Positions 7,710 through 16,305 of a DNA stretch of 41,779 nt are shown piece by piece. The position numbers and the translations under genes were made by a program. This stretch comes from a virus. Within the stretch, counting starts at the first letter, position 1. Each line of letters opens with the position of its first letter. The stretch lies in IMG/VR virus record IMGVR_UViG_3300036761_001014, positions 1-41,779 of that record. The stretch is one strand, 5' to 3'. Under the pieces are notes generated by a model that was given only the letters and a program-made list of their open reading frames with translations, had not been told where the DNA came from and ran no database searches.

Positions 7710-8366
7710 ATGCAAGGTAGTCCGTTACCACCATTACCACCCAAGTCGCCATTTTTTATCGTACAGGATTTCATCTCACCATTATTGTGTGAACATATTA
7801 TTGCACTAACGTACGATGACACATTCGATCCTAACGTAGATAAGGACGGAAAGCCGATCATGATGAAAAAAATGCATGACGCTGTTGAAGACCTTATTTG
7901 CGAACGAATCAAAACCGAGATCGTTCCTAAAATTGAAAACCACTTTAACGTCAAGTACCGTTCAATAAATGACCTACAAATTGAGTGGTACCCCGAAGGG
8001 TGTAACAATAGTAACTTTGTATGTGAAAATTCTTCATACCTTAGAAAGAAATGGGTAAAAACAAAAGATAGAGATTTCACTATGGTCCTATTCCTTTGTG
8101 ACTATCAAAGTCAAGTTCCATTTGATGGAGATTTTGAAGTGTTTGGCGGTAAACTTGAGTTCCCACAATATGGTTTTGGATTTAATCCTCAACGAGGAAC
8201 ACTAATTATCTACCCAAGTCTTCCCCATTTTATCAATGTGACAACGCAAATACTTGCTGGTGACCTATTTCAGGTACGTCTTCAGATGACAACCGAAATG
8301 CCATATCTGCACAATCCTGGACTATTTACAGGTGATTACAGGACGTGGTTTAGAGAGGTTACATGA
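7710..8366 (+). CDS. 2OG-Fe(II) oxygenase-like protein with altered metal site
   Basis: A 218-aa protein with the layout of phage 2-oxoglutarate/Fe(II) dioxygenases: F-I-V-Q-D-F-I-S start, W-Y-P-E-G near 96, G-G-K-L-E-F near 148, R-G-T-L-I-I-Y-P-S near 161-169, H173 in L-P-H-F, and a late Arg in Q-V-R-L-Q. The usual first ligands His-x-Asp, normally in an H-x-D-N-S context, are replaced: residues 104-108 read V-C-E-N-S. The distal His and the 2OG-binding Arg remain. It may be inactive, use another ligand set, or be a binding fold. AGGAGG precedes the start, and the stop overlaps gp5 by four bases (ATGA). Confidence 0.75.
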   Translation: MQGSPLPPLPPKSPFFIVQDFISPLLCEHIIALTYDDTFDPNVDKDGKPIMMKKMHDAVEDLICERIKTEIVPKIENHFNVKYRSINDLQIEWYPEGCNNSNFVCENSSYLRKKWVKTKDRDFTMVLFLCDYQSQVPFDGDFEVFGGKLEFPQYGFGFNPQRGTLIIYPSLPHFINVTTQILAGDLFQVRLQMTTEMPYLHNPGLFTGDYRTWFREVT

Positions 8367-9778
8367 ACTTAGCAAGTAAGATTGACTTAATCTATCACAC
8401 GATCACTATTGGTGTTGTTATCGATACAAACGATCCTCTCGAAATGGGTAGGGTAAGAGCTCGTGTTCCAGCTTTCGGCGATCGACAATATCATAAGACA
8501 GAAGACCTTCCTTGGTGTCAATATGTTTCGCCGGTAGCAGGAACAGTTCGTTCTGATACCGCGTCTCGTGGTTCTTCGGACGAAAAACCGACTCTAGGAT
8601 CCGTTGCATATGGGTTCTGGAGCATTCCAAAAATTGGTTCCTCCGTACTTGTTGCTTGCATCAATGCTGATCCAATGCAAAGAATTTGGCTTGGATGTCT
8701 TCCAACAGAAACAGCCGTCCATACAATGCCTCACGGTCGTTACCTCTATGACACGTCATCACAAGCCGTATCAAACAAAGGACAACCCGAAGGACCTCTT
8801 TCTGGCGAAGAACAACCAATCCAACCATTATACGAAAATCAGTCAAAAGCATTTGGTGGTCGTCAAGGAAACTACGAATGGAGAACGCGTGGTGCTGATC
8901 ATAGCGTTGGTGGCAATGATCAGATTATTCTTCAGATTAATCCTGGAGTTGTTGCAAAATCTCCTGATGATTATAACTTTCCGTTTACAGAAGATGACGG
9001 TAACGTAATCAATTCAAAGAGTGGTTATGCAAAAAGTAGAATTGATCCAAATACACCATCTGAAGTAACTGGTCAAAACTATGATTCCTTAACTCATGGG
9101 TGGACAACACCAGGGTTTCATTCTATCTCTATGGACGATCGGGTCGAAAACTGTAGAATGAGATTTCGCACATCTGCTGGACATCAAATTATCCTAGACG
9201 ACACAAACGAACGAATCTATATTAACACCGCTGAAGGTGAGAACTGGGTTCAAATTGATCAGGATGGAAACGTCGATGTCTTCTGTAAGAGACTATCAGT
9301 TCATTCAACAAACGAAATGAACTTTACGTCTGGTAAGACGATACGGATGTTCGCTAAGGAAGGAATTCACATGGTTTCTCAAGGCGAACTACGTATACAA
9401 ACGAACAATGATATCCACATTCGTAGTGCTGGAAACATTCGAACATTTTGTAATGGTAGCAACTTTACAGAAGCAAAAGGTGCAATACACGTCAAAACTG
9501 GATCAACTCTACACCTAACATCTGACGGCCAGATGAATCTTTTTGCAAGTGGTAATATCGTTGAAACAGGTGCACAAATTCACCTTAATGGTCCCAATGC
9601 GGCGCCGGCTGCATCACCGGCCGAACAGCCAGCATTTTGGACCAATCGTGTTCCATCACATGAACCGTGGGGTCGATCGCCTACAGCAAGTGACTTTACA
9701 CACTCACCAAAATACAACTACAACGATCCTAATATTGACCAAGATGACAAGGTTCGTGGGAAATACTGGCATAGATAA
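8363..9778 (+). CDS. 5: baseplate central spike gp5-like, without lysozyme domain
   Basis: A 471-aa trimeric spike-type protein. Residues ~14-115 match the gp5/VgrG OB-fold: G-V-V near 19, D-P-L-E-M-G-R-V-R-A-R-V near 27-38, and I-P-K-I-G-S-S-V-L-V near 89-98. Residues ~280-430 contain repeated short strands typical of the triple-stranded beta-helix (for example I-H-V-K-T-G-S-T-L-H-L). T4 gp5 (575 aa) has a lysozyme domain between these parts; here that stretch (~120-270) shows no T4-lysozyme-like catalytic pattern. The PAAR-M15 protein at 30298 could supply the murein-cutting function. It sits directly before gp25 and gp6. Confidence 0.85.
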   Translation: MNLASKIDLIYHTITIGVVIDTNDPLEMGRVRARVPAFGDRQYHKTEDLPWCQYVSPVAGTVRSDTASRGSSDEKPTLGSVAYGFWSIPKIGSSVLVACINADPMQRIWLGCLPTETAVHTMPHGRYLYDTSSQAVSNKGQPEGPLSGEEQPIQPLYENQSKAFGGRQGNYEWRTRGADHSVGGNDQIILQINPGVVAKSPDDYNFPFTEDDGNVINSKSGYAKSRIDPNTPSEVTGQNYDSLTHGWTTPGFHSISMDDRVENCRMRFRTSAGHQIILDDTNERIYINTAEGENWVQIDQDGNVDVFCKRLSVHSTNEMNFTSGKTIRMFAKEGIHMVSQGELRIQTNNDIHIRSAGNIRTFCNGSNFTEAKGAIHVKTGSTLHLTSDGQMNLFASGNIVETGAQIHLNGPNAAPAASPAEQPAFWTNRVPSHEPWGRSPTASDFTHSPKYNYNDPNIDQDDKVRGKYWHR

Positions 9779-9781
9779 ATA
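9774..9781 (+). promoter_or_regulatory. late promoter variant GATAAATA
   Basis: Seven of eight consensus bases, overlapping the gp5 stop codon and 26 bases before the gp25 start. It would serve gp25 and gp6. Confidence 0.5.
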
Positions 9782-9807
9782 GTTATCATGCTACTAAGAG
9801 TACTATT

Positions 9808-10197
9808 ATGGCACTAGAACTAATTAAGCCAATCTATGTTGGATTTTCGACAAAGGACTTCTTGTCGACAAGGAAATTTGTTGTTACAAACGTAGAAATC
9901 GTCAAACGAGACCTAGTAAACCATATTTTTACAAGGAAAGGAGAAAGGGTAATGATGCCATCTTTTGGTACAATCATTCCTGATCTTATATTTGATCCTC
10001 TCGATGATGAAACAATACAACTCGTTCACGATGAGGTGTTATCTGTGCTTGAATTCGATCCGAGGGTTGAAGTGATTGAATTTAGTGTCACACCAGACTA
10101 TGACAATTACGCGATAACAACGGATGCTCGTTTACGTTACATTGAACTAAATATCATAGATGACTTCTCTCTTAACATCGTGTTTGAACAAGGATAA
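9808..10197 (+). CDS. 25: baseplate wedge subunit gp25
   Basis: A 129-aa protein of the gp25/GPW family, part of the wedge-hub contact and sheath initiation in contractile tails. Family hallmarks are visible: an R-K-G-E-R-V-M-M-P-S-F-G segment near residues 43-54, D-P-L-D-D-E-T near 62-68, and a D-P-R-V-E-V strand near 92-97. The length matches T4 gp25 (132 aa). The start has AAGAG upstream and a late promoter. Two bases separate it from gp6. Confidence 0.93.
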   Translation: MALELIKPIYVGFSTKDFLSTRKFVVTNVEIVKRDLVNHIFTRKGERVMMPSFGTIIPDLIFDPLDDETIQLVHDEVLSVLEFDPRVEVIEFSVTPDYDNYAITTDARLRYIELNIIDDFSLNIVFEQG

Positions 10198-10199
10198 AC

Positions 10200-13100
10200 A
10201 TGGCCGGAAGATTAATTCCAACAGTGTCTAGTGCTGAAACGTGGCGTCAGGTATATGATGCATTTCAGAACATTAATTTCACATCATACGACTACAACAC
10301 AATCAAACAAAGTTTGATTGACTACATTAGAACATATTTCCCTGAATCGTTCAATGATTTCATTGAGTCAAGTGAGCTGATTGCAATCGTTGAAACATTT
10401 GCATATGTTGGTGAACTTGTTGCATATAGACAGGATCTTAACGCTCGTGAAAACTTTCTTCCAGTAGCACAAAGAAAGCAAAGTGTCCTACGACTTGCAA
10501 AGTTCATTTCGTACACAGCAGCAAGAAACATTCCCGCTCGTGGTCTCGTAAAGATTACGTCTATTAGAACATCTGAAAGACTTACGGACTCGAAAGGTGT
10601 TAACCTAACTAATAAAAACATTGTTTGGAACGATCCAACAAATCCAGACTGGAAAGAACAATTCATTCTTGTTCTCAATCGTGCACTACAGAATGATTTC
10701 GGTACTGTAACACCAAGCGAGCGTGTTCAGGTACAAGATATTCTATTCGAGCTGTATACATTTGACAACCAATCGCTTCCAAATGGTATAATTCGTTATA
10801 GTGTTAGTGTGTCAGATCAGACATATACATTCGAACTTGTTCCTGCAGCACTTAATAGTGATGGACCATATGAAAGACGTCCAGAGAATAGTTCAGCAAT
10901 GACACTACTGTATGCATCTGATGGTCTCGGTGATGGTTCCAATAGTACTGGTTTCATGTTTGTTACAAAACAAGGATCTTTGCAAAAACTGACAGAAACG
11001 TTTGATGGTGTAACACCAAACCAAACATTCCAAATCAATTCTCAGAACATTAACGAAACAGATATTTGGCTGAACAATATTAATACAATAACAGGAAGCA
11101 TTGTAGATGATGGTTCTTCTTCCACAGGTCGTTCTGGTGCTTGGGTTCAAGTTGATACGGCAAATTCACAAAACATTATCTTTAACACAAATACAGCAAG
11201 AAACAAGTATGAAGTTGAAACCCTTGAGAATGATGACGTTCGATTGATCTTTGGTGATGGCGAATTCGCAAATGTCCCATCGGGAACGTTTGATATTTGG
11301 TTCCGCATCTCAGCAAACAATGACGTTATTGTTCCACAAAGTTCAATTCAAGGAACAAATGGTTCGTTAACATATCAAGACGTTGCAGGGAACAATCAAA
11401 CACTATCGTTCAAGTTCTCACTAATTTCTACCATTCAGAACGCATCGCCATCAGAAGATATTGAACACATTCGTAGAACAGCTCGCGCTGTATACTATAC
11501 ACAAGATCGTATGGTTAATGGACGTGACTATAATACGTTCATGCTTCAAGATCCAACGATTCTCAAACTCCAGGCAATCAACAGAACATTTGCTGGTGAA
11601 TCTAAATGGATGAATTTCACCGATCCAAGTGAAGCATACGACAATGTTAAATTGTTTGGAAACGACCTTGCATTATATTATGGAACAAATGAATTTGTTC
11701 TTCCTGATGTTGGAGCTGAAGTTCTTGGAACGGCAATTCTAGACAATTATCTTGAACCAATTCTTTCTAATCCTAATTTCTATATGGCAAGGGTTTTAAG
11801 GGGTGATACAAATCCTGGTCGTCGATTATTCACAACAGCAGAACGAAACGAGATCCCATATGCCCTTGGTGACGTTACACCGACACATCCAATTCCTCTA
11901 CCAAGTGTTGGATTTCCTGTCTACTTGGTGCACGATACGGCTACTGATACGTGGATTGCTTACAATCAGGATGACTATACTAATGTATGGCTTGTCCTTC
12001 ATCCAGACCAACCATACTTTATCAAGATCGTCAATGCTAATCCAACTGTAACACCATGGAGCATTTCATATAGCACATCTACTCTAACTGCTGATAGTCA
12101 GACAACGAGATTCTGGTTTGCACAAGATGGAGACGTTGTAGACTTTGATTCGCAAACGCCATCTAATGATGTTGTAACCGTTCTTAACGCAAATTCAGAC
12201 AACGATCGTGCAAGAACACTTGTTGACAATATTGATCTTGTTGTTCTTGGTCATGATGAGTATCTAAATAGCGGACTACCAGATATTCACAGACTCGATG
12301 TTGTTCCAACAGATAGTAACCGTGACGGTTTACCAGATAACATTAGACTGTCAGAACTTCTCAATCCATCAATTGACATCACAGACAGTACTTCTCTGTC
12401 AGCATTCTATGTTGTCAATTTTGGCAATACAGCATCTTATGATGGGACAACAGGTCTATTAGCTCCAACTAACGGAACTAGTTTGTGGAATGTCGGTAGT
12501 AATAAACTACCAGATACTCCAACAGATGTTGCTAATAATCAAGTAGCATACAGACTACTACTTGAGGTTGATCTAAGTTCAACCGAAGATAACTCACCAA
12601 TTAATAGCTTAAACCAACCACTACAGCGGTTCTACGTTGATAATGACATTACGCCTTACATATCAAAGTATCGATTGTTTAGTGTTACAGGATCAACGGG
12701 AACAATATATACAATCGTTGCTGTTATTACTGGCGCTGGTGGTACGTGGACAATTTCTGGAAATTCCGCACTCCTGCTGTCGAATTTTATAGGTCATCCG
12801 TTTACTGTAACAGGTAATACTGGCACAGGCAATGGTACCTACACAATTGCATCAGCAACAGATGTGGGACCAAACACAAATATCGTTGTCAACGAAACTA
12901 TCCCTATTGGTGCAACTGCTGATGGCTCCCTTGTCGTAGATAATAATGGAGTGTATACAATTGATTCGTTCAGATTTGTTCAAGGAACATCTGGAACACA
13001 AATTGTTAACGTTGGCGGAAGTCGTGTATCTTCTGATATTACAGGACTTACGAATGACGTTGGTGCAACGCAAGGATCACAAACAATAACATTCTCTGTT

Positions 13101-16100
13101 GCTAAGACAGGCAGCGATCCAACCGCTCTTGTACCAACTACAACGTACGTTGCTACAGTAACTGTAGATGGTGCAGTTATAATTCCAATATCGATCATTG
13201 GTTCAACAGCTACAACATTTTCAACACTATTGTCGCAGTTGAGTAGTCAACTTGGTGGTTTTGCTACAGTACAACAACTGAATGGCAATATTGTAATAAC
13301 CAGTGATACATTTGGTGCGACATCAAATGTTGCTGTTAGTGCTGGTACGTTATTCGTTGCTCCACTTGCAAGTGTTAATGCACCTGGATCTTGGATTACA
13401 ATACCTGGTACTGATACGATAACAACACCATATTATGCAACAATAACGATTGATACAGTTAATATAATTCCTGTCTCCGTTGCTGGTGGAATTGCTCAGA
13501 TATATGGTGGACTACTTGACAGTCTTAACTCACAGATTGGAGCATTTGGAACCGCTTCAATTGTTAATGGAAACATTCAAATATCAAGCAACAGCGTTGG
13601 GACTTCATCAACAGTATCTATCGTTGATGCAGGAACATCTGGATATCAGGAAGTCGACTTTACGGTTGCCAAAACTCTTTTAGATTCTACAGGACTTATT
13701 GCAACAGCAGGGTATCAAGAAGTATCTGTTTTTGGTTTACCACTAGGTACGGTTGTTCCTGCAATTCCTGCAGACACATACGACTTTGATATTACAATCG
13801 ATGGTGGACCACTTCAACAAGAATCAATTGTACTTACAGGCGTAGAAGATTACAATACAATCGCTGCTCTTATGGATGCAGAAGTAACACCAGCTGCAAC
13901 TGTAACATTTGTTGGTGGCGAGTTTGTTTTTACCAGTACTACACTGGGTACAACGTCGTCAATTCTTGTAGCTGCAGGCACGTTTGGTTCAACTGGTGGT
14001 GACATTTTTGCTGCTATTGCAGTTGCAGCAGGTGGTGCTAATACATTCAATGCTGCCGTTCCAGGTACAGATACAACATATACGGCTACAATCAATATTG
14101 ACGGTACAAACTATCCAATTTCTGTTGATGCAACAAATGCTCAAACATATACACAACTATTAGCAGAACTTAATACTGACTTAGCTGGTGCTGCTACAGC
14201 TTTGCTTATAGCAGGTAATATAAGAGTAACATCAGCGTCGATAGGACAATCATCAACAGTTCTTATAACACCAGGTACATTATTTGCCGATCCAGACTTA
14301 ACAGATTTTGATGCAATTCTGACTGCTGTTCCCGGACTAAACTCGTTGTTCAGTTTACTTGCTACTTTTAATAGTTTTGGTACACCAGTAGTAGGAACAA
14401 ACGCAATTGGTACAGAAATCATTACATTTGAACTAATTCCTAGCGCAGTAGCAGATGGACAAATTAACTACCGTCGTGCAGCTATAACGAGACAGATTAC
14501 GTTCACTGGTGACCAGATTCAAACATATGGATCCTTGGTTGATGTAATCAACCAAGGATTTGGTGATATAGCAAAAGCAGAACTTGTTGGTGGAAACATT
14601 CAGCTAAAGAGTTTAACAACTGGCGATCGATCAAAGGTTAATGTTATCAACATAGACACAATTGATAGTATCATCACAGCAATCGCGGCCGCTCTTTTAA
14701 CAGTACCAAATGTTATCTATAGTGGCGACATCGAAGGTGATGATTTTGAAGTTAATATGTCCGTTGTTATAGAAGATACTTACGTGATAACTGCCGTCAC
14801 GACTGGTTTAGGGGGAACGTTCGTTGTCCCCAACGATCGCACGTCAGCATTTACACCCGGTTCAACGTTTGATGTTACAGGATCGACAGGAAATGATGGT
14901 ACGTACACTGTTGCATCATCTGTGTTTGGACTTGGTAACACAACAATCACCATAACGGGTACCGTTGTTAGTGCTATCGTGGATGGTATTATTGAAAGGT
15001 CAGCATCATTACCAAGTGTGTTCCGTATGAGTCAAGGGTTAACGTGGACACAATTTATTAATACAGTTATTGCTGATCTTCCCGTATTTCCACAGGTTAA
15101 TATCACAATCGTTGGTGGCAATCTAAAATTTGAGACACTACTCGCTTCCGATACATCAACACTTACCGTAACGTTCGGTGCTCCAGTAAACTGGGATGTT
15201 AACTATCTCGGTCATATTTTGGCAAATGACGTTACACAAATTGGTAGCGGCTCATCAGTAACGCTAGCGACACCACTAATAGTTCCTATCCCATTAGTTT
15301 ACATTGAAGGAAGAGGGGATGTAACAATTATAGGTAACGGTACACTTCTATTCGTTAGTGGAATTCATTTCAACGTTTCACATGTACTCAACCAAATGTA
15401 CGATACTGTTGAAATAACTGATCTACAGGACAGTGACGAGTTGACTATTATAGTTAATGACTATGTGTATTTTTATCAAGACGATCCAAATGTACAACCC
15501 GTACCAATTGAGCCCACAGACGATAACATCCAGGCATTCATTAACGACACATCAAGCACAAACACAAACACTGGATCGAACTACTCAAGACAACTTGGTC
15601 GTAGTGGACTAAACTTTATGTGGAGACATCACACAAGATTGAAGAACCTTATCGATCCTGCAGCAACAAACATTATCGATATGTTCATCATTCAGAGAGA
15701 CTACTACCTCAATATCAAAGATTGGCTTGCAGGAGAAATCGTTATTAAACCAGCTGCTCCAACACCATATGATCTTAGAAGTTCGTATGCATACCTACTT
15801 GATAATAGGATGCTATCAGACACTGTCGTCCTTCAATCAGGACAATTTAAATATTTGTTTGGTCCTTATGCTGATCAACAGTTACAAGCAACATTTAAGG
15901 TGATTCGTTCACAGTTCTCATCATTGACAGACAATCAGATCAAAGCAACGATACAGACAACTGTAAACAATTATTTTGATATAAGCCAGTGGGAGTTTGG
16001 TGAAACATTCTTCTTTACAGAACTTGCAGCGGCAATTCATACAGCACTGCCGTCAGAGATTGATTCTGTTGTTCTTGTACCAACATATCCATCAAACACG

Positions 16101-16217
16101 TTTGGAGATTTGTTCCAGGTACCTGCTGAAGATAATGAAATTTTCCTACCACATATACCTGTGAGTATTATTCAAATAGTTCAAGCACTAGATCGTGTAA
16201 CAATCAGACAAGCGTAA
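10200..16217 (+). CDS. 6: giant baseplate wedge protein gp6 with inserted repeats
   Basis: A 2005-aa homologue of T4 gp6 (660 aa), which forms the inner wedge ring. The N-terminal ~480 residues match gp6, including the region with Y-V-G-E-L-V-A-Y-R-Q-D-L-N-A-R-E-N-F near 75-92. The C-terminal ~330 residues also match, with N-N-Y-F-D-I-S-Q-W-E-F-G near 1922-1933. Between them are more than 1100 extra residues. These include two copies of a ~80-residue beta-rich module (A: ~835-917 and ~1525-1600) and at least five copies of another module (B: ~959-1485). The insertions probably project from the baseplate. The reading frame is intact. It is translationally coupled to gp25. Confidence 0.88.
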   Translation: MAGRLIPTVSSAETWRQVYDAFQNINFTSYDYNTIKQSLIDYIRTYFPESFNDFIESSELIAIVETFAYVGELVAYRQDLNARENFLPVAQRKQSVLRLAKFISYTAARNIPARGLVKITSIRTSERLTDSKGVNLTNKNIVWNDPTNPDWKEQFILVLNRALQNDFGTVTPSERVQVQDILFELYTFDNQSLPNGIIRYSVSVSDQTYTFELVPAALNSDGPYERRPENSSAMTLLYASDGLGDGSNSTGFMFVTKQGSLQKLTETFDGVTPNQTFQINSQNINETDIWLNNINTITGSIVDDGSSSTGRSGAWVQVDTANSQNIIFNTNTARNKYEVETLENDDVRLIFGDGEFANVPSGTFDIWFRISANNDVIVPQSSIQGTNGSLTYQDVAGNNQTLSFKFSLISTIQNASPSEDIEHIRRTARAVYYTQDRMVNGRDYNTFMLQDPTILKLQAINRTFAGESKWMNFTDPSEAYDNVKLFGNDLALYYGTNEFVLPDVGAEVLGTAILDNYLEPILSNPNFYMARVLRGDTNPGRRLFTTAERNEIPYALGDVTPTHPIPLPSVGFPVYLVHDTATDTWIAYNQDDYTNVWLVLHPDQPYFIKIVNANPTVTPWSISYSTSTLTADSQTTRFWFAQDGDVVDFDSQTPSNDVVTVLNANSDNDRARTLVDNIDLVVLGHDEYLNSGLPDIHRLDVVPTDSNRDGLPDNIRLSELLNPSIDITDSTSLSAFYVVNFGNTASYDGTTGLLAPTNGTSLWNVGSNKLPDTPTDVANNQVAYRLLLEVDLSSTEDNSPINSLNQPLQRFYVDNDITPYISKYRLFSVTGSTGTIYTIVAVITGAGGTWTISGNSALLLSNFIGHPFTVTGNTGTGNGTYTIASATDVGPNTNIVVNETIPIGATADGSLVVDNNGVYTIDSFRFVQGTSGTQIVNVGGSRVSSDITGLTNDVGATQGSQTITFSVAKTGSDPTALVPTTTYVATVTVDGAVIIPISIIGSTATTFSTLLSQLSSQLGGFATVQQLNGNIVITSDTFGATSNVAVSAGTLFVAPLASVNAPGSWITIPGTDTITTPYYATITIDTVNIIPVSVAGGIAQIYGGLLDSLNSQIGAFGTASIVNGNIQISSNSVGTSSTVSIVDAGTSGYQEVDFTVAKTLLDSTGLIATAGYQEVSVFGLPLGTVVPAIPADTYDFDITIDGGPLQQESIVLTGVEDYNTIAALMDAEVTPAATVTFVGGEFVFTSTTLGTTSSILVAAGTFGSTGGDIFAAIAVAAGGANTFNAAVPGTDTTYTATINIDGTNYPISVDATNAQTYTQLLAELNTDLAGAATALLIAGNIRVTSASIGQSSTVLITPGTLFADPDLTDFDAILTAVPGLNSLFSLLATFNSFGTPVVGTNAIGTEIITFELIPSAVADGQINYRRAAITRQITFTGDQIQTYGSLVDVINQGFGDIAKAELVGGNIQLKSLTTGDRSKVNVINIDTIDSIITAIAAALLTVPNVIYSGDIEGDDFEVNMSVVIEDTYVITAVTTGLGGTFVVPNDRTSAFTPGSTFDVTGSTGNDGTYTVASSVFGLGNTTITITGTVVSAIVDGIIERSASLPSVFRMSQGLTWTQFINTVIADLPVFPQVNITIVGGNLKFETLLASDTSTLTVTFGAPVNWDVNYLGHILANDVTQIGSGSSVTLATPLIVPIPLVYIEGRGDVTIIGNGTLLFVSGIHFNVSHVLNQMYDTVEITDLQDSDELTIIVNDYVYFYQDDPNVQPVPIEPTDDNIQAFINDTSSTNTNTGSNYSRQLGRSGLNFMWRHHTRLKNLIDPAATNIIDMFIIQRDYYLNIKDWLAGEIVIKPAAPTPYDLRSSYAYLLDNRMLSDTVVLQSGQFKYLFGPYADQQLQATFKVIRSQFSSLTDNQIKATIQTTVNNYFDISQWEFGETFFFTELAAAIHTALPSEIDSVVLVPTYPSNTFGDLFQVPAEDNEIFLPHIPVSIIQIVQALDRVTIRQA
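12702..12950 (+). repeat. type A beta module, copy 1 (in gp6)
   Basis: Encodes G-G-T-W-T-I-S-G-N, then F-T-V-T-G-N-T-G-T-G-N-G-T-Y-T-I, then V-V-N-E-T-I-P and D-G-S-L. The same pattern recurs in the gp7-position protein at 17035 and, more diverged, in the 614-aa protein. The DNA has diverged at many synonymous positions, so the copies are not recent. Confidence 0.8.
13074..14655 (+). repeat. type B beta module array (about five copies in gp6)
   Basis: Approximate copies at 13074-13370, 13402-13640, 13643-13990, 14056-14290 and 14395-14655. The shared plan is a Y-x-A-T-x-T-I-D-G strand pair, a helix with L-L-x-x-L-N, then G-N-I-x-I-T-S and S-T-V-x-I-x-x-G-T. Residue spacing is regular (~80-115 aa). 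A degenerate copy may follow at 15000-15180, and one copy is in the 364-aa protein at 28345-28730. The fold resembles short bacterial-adhesin or flagellar hook-type motifs, but this is inference. Confidence 0.75.
14772..15000 (+). repeat. type A beta module, copy 2 (in gp6)
   Basis: Encodes G-G-T-F-V-V-P-N-D, then F-D-V-T-G-S-T-G-N-D-G-T-Y-T-V, then a closing I-V-D-G strand, the same plan as copy 1. Confidence 0.75.
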
Positions 16218-16218
16218 C

Positions 16219-16291
16219 CCTCTTGATTAACCGTTTGTTATCAACCAATTTTCTTGGTAACATGCAGTTTATAAATAACTTCAACAAGAGG
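16219..16291 (+). promoter_or_regulatory. inverted repeat hiding a Shine-Dalgarno, with nested late promoter
   Basis: CCTCTTG (16219-16225), just after the gp6 stop, is the exact complement of CAAGAGG (16285-16291), which is the Shine-Dalgarno region of the next gene. The late promoter TATAAATA lies between the arms. A smaller hairpin (ACCAA/TTGGT with a TTTTC loop, ~16244-16258) sits in the same interval and could shorten the distance. Read-through RNA from gp6 would mask the ribosome site. Confidence 0.6.
16270..16277 (+). promoter_or_regulatory. T4-type late promoter TATAAATA
   Basis: Exact match to the late consensus, 28 bases before ATG 16306, in an 88-base intergenic region. Confidence 0.75.
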
Positions 16292-16305
16292 AGTCCATAG
16301 AATCT

